From contig JBFMHE010000022.1 of NCBI GenBank assembly GCA_040752355.1, positions 1 to 63,717 of the forward strand: 63,717 nucleotides of DNA, given 5' to 3'. Shown piece by piece: positions 26,236-35,337 of the stretch. Position 1 is the stretch's first letter, and each line of letters opens with the position of its first letter. A program made the position numbers and the translations under genes. A model generated the notes under the pieces. It searched no databases. It was not told the origin of the DNA and worked only from the letters and a program-made list of their open reading frames with translations. The DNA comes from Nitrospirota bacterium (lineage in GTDB: Bacteria; Nitrospirota; Thermodesulfovibrionia; Thermodesulfovibrionales; Dissulfurispiraceae).

Positions 26236-26597
26236 ACGTTCCTCCGCAATAAGAATTCTGTGTGCTCCCTGTTGAGCAGTCGTTCGATACGAAGCACCTG
26301 CTTCCTCCCGGCCATGCCGGAACAGCCTGCCCGGCACAGCGCTCGTTACCCTTTTCTCCCCCCTTTTTCAGATAGTCGTTCCCGACATGATATCCAGGAG
26401 CTCATGCCCCCTCTGCGATGCACTGAATTTCAGGTCGTGTTTGCAAAGTGGTTCTACTGCGATGGGCTGCAGGCTTCCCGAGCTGCGTTGTCGTGGTAAA
26501 AGAGTCCTCACCGCAGCTCTGCTACGCCTCCCCATCCCGGAAGTCCGGGACTTCCGGGGAGCCCGTATTCCGGGTGATCGGAATCACCAAAAGCGCT
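26236..26597 (-). promoter_or_regulatory. Long structured leader of the cytochrome gene
   Basis: If transcription starts from the sigma-54-like site, the leader is about 360 nt. It holds a perfect 23-nt palindrome (26536-26558, cccggaagtcc around a central g), a ggtgat/atcacc hairpin (26574-26589) and an arm pair GAGCTGCG/CGCAGCTC on the leftward strand around 26480-26520. No known riboswitch core was recognised. No other gene is visible here. Confidence 0.35.
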
Positions 26598-26608
26598 CCT
26601 TCAAAAAG

Positions 26609-26623
26609 GCAAGTACGATGCCA
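26609..26623 (-). promoter_or_regulatory. Sigma-54-like -24/-12 element upstream of the cytochrome
   Basis: The minus strand reads TGGCATCGTACTTGC: GG and GC are separated by exactly 10 nt, with TTGC at -12. Mismatches are in the C-G after TGGCA. It is about 375 nt from the start codon. Confidence 0.4.
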
Positions 26624-26789
26624 GAAATCAAAGTTTATAAAATCAGCAACTTATAAACTATCGTGCAGGAGAATCCGGCAATTCGTTCATTTTCCCCTGT
26701 ATGAGAAACCATACAAAAAGAACTTGCTAACAGGAAAAACGGGGAGCAGGGCCTCTTTCCCCTCCTCGGGAAGATACTATTAAGAGAAT

Positions 26790-26957
26790 TTAATCCGGAA
26801 GCGGCTCTTGCACACCTGCCACGCAGGGGCTGGCGACCACCCCCATTGGCAAGCATGTCCGATGCGGGGGCTCGGCCCCCGATGCTGCATAACCGAAGAG
26901 CATCGCGGTTAATAAAAAGAGCGCGAGCGTCCCTGCAATGATCCCTAACTTTTTCAT
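26790..26957 (-). CDS. Small secreted or membrane peptide
   Basis: 55 residues: MKKLGIIAGTLALFLLTAML then FGYAASGAEPPHRTC and a short tail with two cysteines (RTCLPMGVVASPC). It has a classic signal sequence with an AAS-G-like cleavage region. GGAGG lies about 11 nt before the ATG. The mature part would be only about 28 residues. Function unknown. Confidence 0.55.
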   Translation of the reverse strand: MKKLGIIAGTLALFLLTAMLFGYAASGAEPPHRTCLPMGVVASPCVAGVQEPLPD

Positions 26958-26960
26958 GGC

Positions 26961-27068
26961 TTACCATTCCTCCCTATTATCGCCCCCCCGCCGAAGCAAA
27001 GTTGATGCCACCATAAGCCCCTCAGAAAACAATGGAATAGTATCGACAGTGCCTGCCGCGACATACAT
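26961..27068 (-). CDS. Possible 35-residue peptide upstream of the small secreted protein
   Basis: Starts MYVAAGTVDT and ends GGDNREEW, stop 3 nt before the next ATG. AAGGAGGAG directly precedes the ATG (spacing is short), and the next gene's ribosome site lies within its last codons, as in a coupled pair. A 36-residue frame shifted by one also begins after the same ribosome site. Low confidence. The rest of 27069-27344 holds no gene I can support. Confidence 0.3.
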   Translation of the reverse strand: MYVAAGTVDTIPLFSEGLMVASTLLRRGGDNREEW

Positions 27069-27344
27069 TCTCCTCCTTGCGCCTGGAGGGAAATGCCTAC
27101 AGCTTCGGCTTGTCAACGGGCGCGGGATGACCGTCCTCGGTTGACATCGACCGTTCTTGCAGGCCGCCTGTCCCTGGAGGAGTTGCCGTAACCGGCTAAA
27201 CTTTCCTGGAAATCTTCCGAAAAGAGATAAACCGGGTCATATTATTTCCTGATGCGCGGGGACGGTAGTGTCTGCACCGTTCTGTTCCTGGGCTGGCCTT
27301 TTGACGCACCATGAGGTGAAAGACGGCCGCAGGACGCATCATTA

Positions 27345-27902
27345 GTGAGGATGGAAATCCGCATGGAGCTGCAGAAAAGCAAGAGTGAGCTTATCCTCGA
27401 TGAGCTGAAACGGCGCAAGACAAGAGAAAAGGTCATCGAGGTAGAAGAGGAAACCCTCAAGGCGGTGATTTTCTCTCTCCTGAGCGAGTTATACGCCTTC
27501 AAGGGCCCCGAAGTAAAAGAGATACTGCCGCTCGTGCCGGTATATTATGTCCCCGGCTCGCCCGACTTCATCCCCGGCGTGATCAATGTCAGGGGAGACA
27601 TCGAATCGGTGATCAACATGAACAGGCTCCTCGGGCTCCCGGACTCGGATCCCTCGGTGAGCAACCGCATCGTGATCGCCGACAGCGGCGCCGTACGATC
27701 CGGCATCATCGTGGACTCTGTCGAGGACGTGATCGACATTCCCGCGAGCTCCATCAAGCCTCCGATAGCGACATTACCTGCGGCGATCAAGGACTATATC
27801 GTCGGAGAGCTGATGTACCGGGGAAGAAACGTGACGGTCCTCGATGTCGGAAGACTGTTCGGCAGGCTCGGCTCCCCCGCTCCCGCGGGGAGAGGCGCAT
27901 GA
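27345..27902 (+). CDS. cheW: CheW-like chemosensory coupling protein
   Basis: 185 residues from GTG 27345; ATGs at 27351 and 27363 are alternatives, the last with AGGA upstream. A charged helix of about 45 residues precedes the CheW SH3-like domain: LLSELYAFKGPEVKEILPL, PDFIPGVINVRGDIESVINM and GIIVDSVEDVIDIPASSI. It links the receptor to CheA. It is the first gene of a rightward operon that ends with a diguanylate cyclase. Confidence 0.9.
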   Translation: MRMEIRMELQKSKSELILDELKRRKTREKVIEVEEETLKAVIFSLLSELYAFKGPEVKEILPLVPVYYVPGSPDFIPGVINVRGDIESVINMNRLLGLPDSDPSVSNRIVIADSGAVRSGIIVDSVEDVIDIPASSIKPPIATLPAAIKDYIVGELMYRGRNVTVLDVGRLFGRLGSPAPAGRGA

Positions 27903-27950
27903 GCCGTCCGAACCGGGGGACGCGCGCGGCAAGGAGCGCACGAGGCACAG

Positions 27951-28388
27951 ATGGATAAATTGGAGCTGTTGCTCTTTACGCTGGGCGGGGTCGCCATCGG
28001 AGTGGATACCGAGCAGGTCGCCGGAATCATTACCCTCGAGCAGGCTGAAGAGAGGGGTATGGAGCCGGCGCCGCTCCATCGGATGATGCCGTTCGGCGGA
28101 AGGCCTGTTACCTACCGCGAGCCGAGAGCGCTCCTGACCAAGGGCGACCCGCCGCGCGCCGTAGTGATCGAGGCGCCCGAGGACATCCTCGCGACAGGAA
28201 TCGACGCCGTCCATCCCCTCCCGGAGACGCTCGCGGCGTGCAGCGCCGCCACGGGGATTTGGGGAGCTACCGTGAGAAAGGACGGGATCGTGCTTCTCGT
28301 GGATCTCGACAAGCTGGATAAAGCCCTTACGCGCCGTGGAGGGTCCGGGCAGAACATTCCCACCATACGTCAGGAGGCGGTACTATGA
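27951..28388 (+). CDS. Second CheW-like protein, divergent
   Basis: 145 residues. The CheW fold is suggested by LLLFTLGGVAIGVDTEQVAG at the start and by IDAVHPLPETLAACSAATGIWGA then VLLVDLDKL at the end, but the middle is diverged. It matches the position of WspD/WspB in Wsp-type operons, which also carry two CheW proteins. Its stop overlaps the receptor start by 4 nt (ATGA). Confidence 0.8.
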   Translation: MDKLELLLFTLGGVAIGVDTEQVAGIITLEQAEERGMEPAPLHRMMPFGGRPVTYREPRALLTKGDPPRAVVIEAPEDILATGIDAVHPLPETLAACSAATGIWGATVRKDGIVLLVDLDKLDKALTRRGGSGQNIPTIRQEAVL

Positions 28389-30091
28389 AGGCACCTTTAA
28401 GGAATTGGTTGAAACTCGACACATCGCTGAGGCGGTTATGGCTGTTCTTCATGATCCTGCCGCTGTCCATCGTATACCTCCTTCTGGGAGCGCTCTCCAT
28501 CTCGGGAATCTACCTCGATAGCGAAAAGCGCGTGCAGAATTACCGCCACATGCTCCTCGCCGAGCGGAAAGAGCGGGTCAGGAGCATCACCACTCTCGTC
28601 GCGCGGTCTATAGAGCGCCTGCCGCACCAGCAGGCCATCGAGACCGTGAGCAAGCTGAAGCAGGGCGCAAACGACTCGTTCTGGATATACGACGGCGCCA
28701 ACACCATCGTGTATCACACGGATCACCGCCTGATGCGAATGAATATCAGAGACCTGAGCGATGCCGCCGGCATCGATTACCTCCGGGAGATCCCGAAGAT
28801 CACCGGAAGCAACGGTGAAGGATTTCTCGTCTCCGCCGCCAGAGAGGCGGACGGCAGCACGCACCCCAAAGTCGTCTATGCGAAGGCACTCGGGAAGTGG
28901 AAGTGGGTGGCGGTCGCCGATGCGGGGGTAGGCGATATTGAACAGGCAGTCGCCAAAGAACGCGCACAGATATATAAGGACATAGCATCCCTCATCGCCA
29001 GAACCGTTGTCATCTCCTTGATAGCCGTCGCGATCATCTTCCGGGTCATGAGGCGTTATGCGGACCGCTTCCTGACCGAGCCGGTGAACACCTTCGTCAC
29101 GACGCTCAGAAGCGCGCAGAACGACCTTACGGTCAGGATCCCGGTAAAAGAGAAGAACGAGTTCGGCGAGATCGCCAACCTGTTCAACTCGTATATGGAG
29201 AACCTGCTCTCCGCCATGAAAAAGGTCTCGAACTCCGCCCTCGACATCAATTCACACGCAAACGAGATCTCCGGGGCGGTGCAGCAGCAGGCCGCCGTAC
29301 TGACCCAGCAGTCCGCCGCGGTAACCGAGATCACCTCCACGATGGAAGAGCTCTCGGCCTCCTCGTCGCAGATCGCCGAGCACTCGAAGTCCGTGGTCGA
29401 GATTGCCAACAAGACCTGCGACGATCTCAAGACCGGCGCAAAGTCCGTTGAAGCGGTCATCACGAAGATGACCGAAATCAGCGACGATAATGAAAAGAGC
29501 ATCCAGGAGATCCACGATCTCGGAAAGAAGTCGAAGGAAATCACCAAGATCATGGAGATCATCAATACCATTGCGGACCAGACAAAGCTCATCGCCTTCA
29601 ATGCCGCGCTGGAGGCCTCCAGCGCAGGAGAGGCAGGCAAACGGTTCGCCGTCGTCGCCGTGGAGATACGGAGGCTCGCCGACAGCGTTATGGAGTCCAC
29701 AGGGGAGATCGAGTCCAAGATCAGCGAGATACAGGAGGCGATCAACCGGCTCATCATCACTTCGGAAAAAGGCACCAAGGGGATCAGGGGCGGCATCGAG
29801 TATTCAAGCCACACGACGGAGCTCCTTTTAGAAATTGTCGAGGCCGCCAACCAGACGACCGATGCAGCGAAACAGATATCCCTCTCGACCCAGCAGCAGA
29901 AGACCGCCAGCAGCCAGGTCCTCGGCGCCCTCCGGGAAATCGTGACAGGGTCAAACCAGAGTACCGACTCCGTCAACCAGATCAGCTTCATTACAAAAGA
30001 GATGGCGGTCCTGTCCAATAACCTGAAGGAAGCGGTCGAGAAGTTCAAGCTTCAGCAACACCGGGAACCCGGTAATCACGGAAGGGAGTGA
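28385..30091 (+). CDS. Methyl-accepting chemotaxis protein (single-Cache receptor)
   Basis: 568 residues. Membrane helix 1 at about 20-42, a Cache-type sensor (DSFWIYDGANTIVYHTDHRL, then GKWKWVAVADAGVGDIEQAV), helix 2 at about 200-218, HAMP, and the signalling tip DQTKLIAFNAALEASSAGEAG near 410. The tip differs from the consensus (KLIAFN for NLLALN), which is typical of receptors in alternative-function systems. It is embedded in the chemosensory operon and is probably its dedicated input. Confidence 0.92.
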   Translation: MKAPLRNWLKLDTSLRRLWLFFMILPLSIVYLLLGALSISGIYLDSEKRVQNYRHMLLAERKERVRSITTLVARSIERLPHQQAIETVSKLKQGANDSFWIYDGANTIVYHTDHRLMRMNIRDLSDAAGIDYLREIPKITGSNGEGFLVSAAREADGSTHPKVVYAKALGKWKWVAVADAGVGDIEQAVAKERAQIYKDIASLIARTVVISLIAVAIIFRVMRRYADRFLTEPVNTFVTTLRSAQNDLTVRIPVKEKNEFGEIANLFNSYMENLLSAMKKVSNSALDINSHANEISGAVQQQAAVLTQQSAAVTEITSTMEELSASSSQIAEHSKSVVEIANKTCDDLKTGAKSVEAVITKMTEISDDNEKSIQEIHDLGKKSKEITKIMEIINTIADQTKLIAFNAALEASSAGEAGKRFAVVAVEIRRLADSVMESTGEIESKISEIQEAINRLIITSEKGTKGIRGGIEYSSHTTELLLEIVEAANQTTDAAKQISLSTQQQKTASSQVLGALREIVTGSNQSTDSVNQISFITKEMAVLSNNLKEAVEKFKLQQHREPGNHGRE

Positions 30092-30102
30092 AAGAAATTC
30101 GC

Positions 30103-31122
30103 ATGGAACCTATTCGGGTACTCATAGCCGACGACAGCGCCCTTGCCAGAGAGCTGATCATCTCGATCCTCTCCATGGATAAGCAGCTCCGGGTCGTCGG
30201 AGAGGCGCGGGACGGCAAGGAGGCTGTCGAGAAGACGCGCGACCTGAAGCCTGATATCATAACCATGGACATCGAGATGCCGGTCATGACCGGGATCGAG
30301 GCCATCGAGCATATCATGGCGGAGAACGCAGTCCCCATCCTCGTCGTAACGTCCCGCAGCGACGCCCATACGGCGTACACCGCGGTCTCGAAAGGAGCGC
30401 TGGACCTCGTCCCCAAGCCTGAGGTAAGCCTCGATTGCGCCCACGAGTTCACCCGCAAGGTGAAGCTCGTCTCACAGATCAAGGTGATCACCCATATGAG
30501 GAGGCATATCCTCCGGGAGCATGCCGTCGCGCCGGTCAGTCCGCAGGCGGTGCCTGCGCACTCCAACAAGATTATCGCCATCGCGTCCTCGACAGGAGGC
30601 CCGCACGCGCTTTCGGGCATCCTGTCCCGTCTTCCGGAGACGTTTCCCTGTCCCGTCGTCATAGCACAGCATATCCCCGACGGGTTCGTCAAAGGCCTTG
30701 CAGACTGGCTCGGCAAGAGCCTGAAGCTGCGCCTGAAGGTGGCGGAGCAGGGGGAGCCGCTGTCCCCCGGGCGCATCTATCTCGCTCCTTCGGAGAGCCA
30801 CATGGAGGTTGCCGGCGGCAGGATATCCTTTGTCGAGCGCCGTCCGGACGACATCTACCATCCTTCATGTGACATTCTTCTGTCCTCCGTGGCGCGTGAG
30901 TACGGCGGCAGAGGCATCGGCATCATATTGACCGGCATGGGAAGCGACGGGGCGATGGGGATGAAGAAGATAAAAGAGGCCGGGGGAGTAACCATCGCCC
31001 AGGATGAAGAGACCTCGGTGGTGTTCGGCATGAACAAGGTCGCTATCGACAGCGGCGGCGCCGACAGGGTGCTCGCCCTCGAGCGCATAGGGCCCGAGCT
31101 GATCAGGCTCGCCAGCGCCTGA
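30103..31122 (+). CDS. cheB: Chemotaxis response regulator protein-glutamate methylesterase
   Basis: 339 residues from ATG 30103; a GTG at 30088 overlapping the receptor stop is also open. Receiver domain: VLIADDSALAR and phospho-Asp in TMDIEMPVMTG. Methylesterase domain: catalytic Ser in IASSTGGP, His in AQHIPDGF and Asp in TGMGSDGAMG. It removes methyl groups from the receptor to reset signalling. Confidence 0.95.
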   Translation: MEPIRVLIADDSALARELIISILSMDKQLRVVGEARDGKEAVEKTRDLKPDIITMDIEMPVMTGIEAIEHIMAENAVPILVVTSRSDAHTAYTAVSKGALDLVPKPEVSLDCAHEFTRKVKLVSQIKVITHMRRHILREHAVAPVSPQAVPAHSNKIIAIASSTGGPHALSGILSRLPETFPCPVVIAQHIPDGFVKGLADWLGKSLKLRLKVAEQGEPLSPGRIYLAPSESHMEVAGGRISFVERRPDDIYHPSCDILLSSVAREYGGRGIGIILTGMGSDGAMGMKKIKEAGGVTIAQDEETSVVFGMNKVAIDSGGADRVLALERIGPELIRLASA

Positions 31123-31191
31123 GGCGATGCCGGGGATCATCGCCGGGCAGGAGCCCCGGCTGTATAACGGAGAGCGAGGGACTGGCTGCAC

Positions 31192-32682
31192 ATGGATTTT
31201 TCGGACTTTAAAAGCGTCATAAAGAACCGCTGCGGGCTCACGTTTGACGGCGCGAGGGCGGCTACGCTGGAGAGCGCGGTCCTGGCGAGGATGTCGGCAC
31301 GGGGCTTGACCTCTCCCGCGGACTATCTCGATTGCCTCTCGTTCGACGAGGACGAGTTCAGCAGTCTCGTCGAGCGGGTCACCGTAAACGAGACCTATTT
31401 CTACAGGGAGCCGGAACATCTCCGGCTGCTCACCACGCGGCTTGTCCCCGGCCTGCTCGCATCAAGGACGCCGGGGGAGAGGATCAGGATACTGAGCGCC
31501 GGATGCTCAACCGGTGAGGAGCCGTACTCGATCGTTATAGAGCTCATGGAAGCATACGGCGGAAGCACGAAAAAGCTCTTCTCCGTGACCGGGGCCGATA
31601 TCGACAGCGGCACCATAAGAACGGCGAAGCTCGCGTGCTACAACAGCCACTCGTTCAGGCAGTTTCCCGAGGGCCTCAAACGCAAATATTTCGACCCGGC
31701 GGGTCCGGGCCTCTTCAGACTGAAGAGCGCGGTGTGCGGTCAGGTCGAGTTCCTGCTGCTGAACCTCCTGAGCCCGGCATATCCGGATTCGCTGAAAAAT
31801 CTCGATGTGATCTTCTACCGCAACGTCTCCATATACTTCGAACCGAAGGTCCAGAAGGAGATCTTTTCGAAGCTGGCTGATCTGCTGAATGACAACGGGT
31901 ACCTCATCGTCAGCTCGACAGAGACCTTGTCCCACAATATAGGGGTCATGTCCCTGATCGAGATTGACAGCCTCTTTCTCTACCAGAAGCGGGTTTATGT
32001 GGATATCGGCGATCGGCGGAAGGGACCGGACCGCAGGCCGGGATCAGGCGCCGAAGCGACCGCGAGCCTCTCCGCCGCGCCGGCGATGCGCTCTCAAACG
32101 GGATACCGGCCCGGACCGCCTGCCGCAAGACCTTCTGAAGCAGCGCTGGCTCCCGAGAGGAGGGACCCCCGGCTCCTCTTTGATGAGGCCCTGGCGCTCG
32201 CCAGGGCGAAAAGCTACCGCGACGCCGTGAACTGCATCGATACCCTCATTGCGCAGGAGCCGTCGTTCATCAAGGCGTACGCGTTGAAGGCGAGCGTGCT
32301 GATCAACCTCAAAGAGCTCGACACGGCCGAGGAGATATGCCTGACCTGCATCGCGCTGGACCAGTGGTGCCTCGAAGCATTCCTCCTCCTGGGAATGATC
32401 GCCAAGATTCGCGGCAGCGAGGAAGAGGCCCTGAAACGGTTCAAAGAGGCACTGTACATCCAGTCCTCGTGCTGGCTCGCCCATTTTTATATCGCCGACA
32501 TCTATCGCCAGCAGGGGGAAACAGAGCGGGCATATCGCGAATACGAGATCGTTGTCAGGCTGCTGGGCAAGGGCGCTATCGAAGACCACGGCCTCACGTT
32601 CTTTCCACTCTCGTTTCCGGTAGGGCAGATTATGCACTCCTGCAAACACAACCTTGCGGAACTGCGGAAAAGGCTGAGATGA
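31192..32682 (+). CDS. cheR: CheR methyltransferase with TPR tail (WspC-like)
   Basis: 496 residues. The CheR domain (1-270) has NETYFYREPEHL, the SAM-binding ILSAGCSTGEEPYSI and DVIFYRNVSIYF. A Pro/Ala/Arg-rich linker (about 275-325) leads to TPR repeats (DEALALARAKSYRDAVNCID, then CLEAFLLLGMIAKIRGSEEE). The CheR-TPR fusion is the WspC architecture. It methylates receptor glutamates. Confidence 0.93.
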   Translation: MDFSDFKSVIKNRCGLTFDGARAATLESAVLARMSARGLTSPADYLDCLSFDEDEFSSLVERVTVNETYFYREPEHLRLLTTRLVPGLLASRTPGERIRILSAGCSTGEEPYSIVIELMEAYGGSTKKLFSVTGADIDSGTIRTAKLACYNSHSFRQFPEGLKRKYFDPAGPGLFRLKSAVCGQVEFLLLNLLSPAYPDSLKNLDVIFYRNVSIYFEPKVQKEIFSKLADLLNDNGYLIVSSTETLSHNIGVMSLIEIDSLFLYQKRVYVDIGDRRKGPDRRPGSGAEATASLSAAPAMRSQTGYRPGPPAARPSEAALAPERRDPRLLFDEALALARAKSYRDAVNCIDTLIAQEPSFIKAYALKASVLINLKELDTAEEICLTCIALDQWCLEAFLLLGMIAKIRGSEEEALKRFKEALYIQSSCWLAHFYIADIYRQQGETERAYREYEIVVRLLGKGAIEDHGLTFFPLSFPVGQIMHSCKHNLAELRKRLR

Positions 32683-32694
32683 GGGGGCGCGTCC

Positions 32695-34941
32695 ATGGCA
32701 TTTGACATGAAGAGGTTCATCGCCCGCTTCGTCGATGAGGCCCGCGAGCATATCGGCAGGCTTAACGACGGGCTGATAGCGCTCGAAAGGAGCCCGGACG
32801 ATGCGGAGGTGCTCAACGCGATATTCCGTTCCGCGCACACGATAAAGGGCTCATCCAGGATGCTGAAGCTTGCAGCCATTACCGACACGGCCCACAAGCT
32901 CGAGGATGCGCTCGGCGCGCTGAGGGACAAGAGGATCGCCCACTCCAGAGAGCTCGCCGACCTGCTCTTCATGGGAGTAGACGCCATTGCGGACATGGTG
33001 GAAAAGATATCCGCCGGACAGGAGATCGCTGCCGAGAGCAGCGGCCTCTGCGAGGCGCTCGCAAGGGTGGCCGAGGGCGGCAGCGCAGCAGCCGGAGAAG
33101 GGCAGCCATCCCCTCCCGCTCCCGGAGCAGCGCCGGGAGCCGAGGCAGAGGAGACCCGTGGCGCGGCCGCCGTCATGCCGGGCAGTGCCGGGCAACCGCC
33201 TGCTCCGGGAGAAGCGCGCGCCAGGACCTCCGAAACGGTCCGCATCAACGCCGAAAAGCTGGACGACCTCATAAAGCTCATGGGCGAGATGGTCTCGAAC
33301 CAGAACAGGCTGAAGCAGCGCATGCAGGACATCAGGGAGGCCGAGCGGAGCGCCAAGTCGCACCTGGAGCTCATCAGGAAGCTGAGATACCTGGACAGCA
33401 GTGCCGTCCCCGATACGGTCGCGGATTCAGCGCAGGCCCTCCACATGCAGATACGGCAGCTCGCCGTCACGATGAGGGACGACAACAACGTCCAGAATCT
33501 CCTTATCGGAGAGCTCCAGGAAAGAGCACTGATCATGCGCATGGTCCCCCTTTCGATGGTGTTCGACTCGTTCCAGCGCATGGTCCGCGATATCGCGCGC
33601 TCGCTGGCAAAGGAAGCGGACCTGGTGATAGAGGGGGGAGACATCGAGCTCGACAAGAAGATGATGGAGAAGATCGGGGACCCTCTCGTGCATATGCTCC
33701 GCAATGCCGTTGACCACGGGATAGAGAGGCCGGAGGACCGGGTCAGGACGGGAAAGCCGGCGCGTGGTGTTGTAAAGGTCTCGGCCTGCTACGATGCAGG
33801 CAGCGTGATCATCGAGATCGGCGACGACGGAAGCGGCATTCCCCTCGACAAGATAAAGGAAAAAGCGCTCAAGAAGAAGCTGTTCACCGATGAGGAGCTG
33901 AACGCCATGGATGAGGCGTCGCTTATAGACCTGGTTTTTCAGCCGGGGTTCAGCACGAGCTCGATCGTCACCGATGTCTCGGGTCGCGGGGTCGGCATGG
34001 ATGTGGTCAAGAGGAATATCGTCGAGGACCTCAAGGGCTCCATAGCCGTCAGGACATCGGCCGGCGCCGGTACGACCTTCTCGATCAGGCTCCCGCTCAG
34101 TCTTGCGATCATGCCCATACTCCTGGTGACGGCAGCGGGAACGACCGTCGCCGTGGCGACCCACTATGTCAGGGAAATCATCCGCATCCCGCGGGAGGAG
34201 TTCATGAGCATAGTGGACAGGACCGCCGTCAGACTTCGCAACGAGTTCATCCCCGTAGCAGACCTGGCCTCGCTGCTCAGGCTTCCAACGCAGGCAGACG
34301 CCCCGCCTCCTGCTGCGGGAAAGGAGCCGCTCATTATCGTCATCCAGGCCGGCTCCGAGCACCTGGGGCTCCTCGTCGACGCGCTCATCGACGAGGAGGA
34401 CATGGTGATCAAATCGCTGCCCTCCCACATGAGAACCACCAAGCTGGTCTCCGGCGTCACCATCTCGGGAAGGAACGACATCATCAATATCCTGCATATA
34501 CCCGCGATCTTCGCCGCCGCAAAAGAGGCGCGGGGGCCGAAGAGCGGCGCGGTGCAGGACAGCGCCGGGCAGCGCGAGGTTACCATCCTGGTGGTCGACG
34601 ACTCGGTCAATACGCGCGAGATCGAACGGAGCATCCTCGAGTCTTACGGGTACCGGGTCACCCTGGCCGAGGACGGGCTGGACGCCCTCGAGAAGGCAAA
34701 GGGACACCCCTTCGATGCGGTCATCACCGATGTCGAGATGCCGCGGCTCGACGGTTTTTCGCTGACGGAGCTCCTGAGAAAGGAAGAGGCGTACCGGCAC
34801 ACCCCTATTGTCATCGTTACGTCGCTGGAAAAGGAGGAGGACAAGAAGAGAGGGGTGCGGGTGGGGGCTGATGCCTACATCGTCAAGGGCTCTTTCGACC
34901 AGACGAACCTGCTCGAAACCGTTCAAAATCTGCTCGGATAA
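32695..34941 (+). CDS. cheA: Hybrid CheA histidine kinase with C-terminal receiver (WspE-like)
   Basis: 748 residues. Hpt domain with phospho-His 48 in SAHTIKGSSRML; a Pro/Ala/Gly-rich linker (about 120-180) where a P2 domain would sit; dimerisation; ATPase with MLRNAVDHGIERPEDR, GDDGSGIPLDKI and VSGRGVGMDVVKRN; CheW-like domain (about 465-600); then a receiver (VVDDSVNTRE, phospho-Asp in ITDVEMPRLDG) near 630-748. The hybrid layout is that of WspE and FrzE. Confidence 0.94.
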   Translation: MAFDMKRFIARFVDEAREHIGRLNDGLIALERSPDDAEVLNAIFRSAHTIKGSSRMLKLAAITDTAHKLEDALGALRDKRIAHSRELADLLFMGVDAIADMVEKISAGQEIAAESSGLCEALARVAEGGSAAAGEGQPSPPAPGAAPGAEAEETRGAAAVMPGSAGQPPAPGEARARTSETVRINAEKLDDLIKLMGEMVSNQNRLKQRMQDIREAERSAKSHLELIRKLRYLDSSAVPDTVADSAQALHMQIRQLAVTMRDDNNVQNLLIGELQERALIMRMVPLSMVFDSFQRMVRDIARSLAKEADLVIEGGDIELDKKMMEKIGDPLVHMLRNAVDHGIERPEDRVRTGKPARGVVKVSACYDAGSVIIEIGDDGSGIPLDKIKEKALKKKLFTDEELNAMDEASLIDLVFQPGFSTSSIVTDVSGRGVGMDVVKRNIVEDLKGSIAVRTSAGAGTTFSIRLPLSLAIMPILLVTAAGTTVAVATHYVREIIRIPREEFMSIVDRTAVRLRNEFIPVADLASLLRLPTQADAPPPAAGKEPLIIVIQAGSEHLGLLVDALIDEEDMVIKSLPSHMRTTKLVSGVTISGRNDIINILHIPAIFAAAKEARGPKSGAVQDSAGQREVTILVVDDSVNTREIERSILESYGYRVTLAEDGLDALEKAKGHPFDAVITDVEMPRLDGFSLTELLRKEEAYRHTPIVIVTSLEKEEDKKRGVRVGADAYIVKGSFDQTNLLETVQNLLG

Positions 34942-34953
34942 AGGAGGAATGAG

Positions 34954-35334
34954 ATGCGGCCCGATGCAATAAGAATTCTTATGGCGGATGACGATCCCTT
35001 CGTAAGGGATATGGTAGGGTTTATTCTCGAGTCGAGCGACTACACGGTCGAGACGGCGGAGAACGGCCGTGAGGCGCTGGAAAAGTACAAGGCAGGGTCC
35101 GGCTTCCATGTCATCATATCGGACATGAACATGCCGGAGATGGACGGTCGTGCGCTGATACGGGAGGTCAGGAGTATCGATCCGGACATCCCTATTATCC
35201 TCCTGACCGGCACCGATGATGCCGCCTCTGCAAAGAGCGGCGCGGATGAGTGCATCGTCAAGGATGAAAACATCCAGGATGCCATCACCGCTTCGGTCGA
35301 TGCGGTCCTCAGGAGAAAGGGGCTGGTGAGCTGA
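34954..35334 (+). CDS. Single-domain response regulator
   Basis: 126 residues, AGGAGG 7 nt before the ATG. REC only: MADDDPFVRD acidic pair, phospho-Asp in ISDMNMPEMDG, Thr in LLTGTDD and Lys in IVKDEN. Unlike CheY in flagellar systems there are no flagellar genes nearby, so it may act as a phosphate sink or intermediate in the relay from CheA. Confidence 0.9.
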   Translation: MRPDAIRILMADDDPFVRDMVGFILESSDYTVETAENGREALEKYKAGSGFHVIISDMNMPEMDGRALIREVRSIDPDIPIILLTGTDDAASAKSGADECIVKDENIQDAITASVDAVLRRKGLVS

Positions 35335-35337
35335 CCC

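Noticed and set aside
26236-26597. c-di-GMP (GEMM) riboswitch before the cytochrome
   Set aside because: A GCAAAC string is present, but the conserved GEMM core and tetraloop-receptor pattern could not be found.
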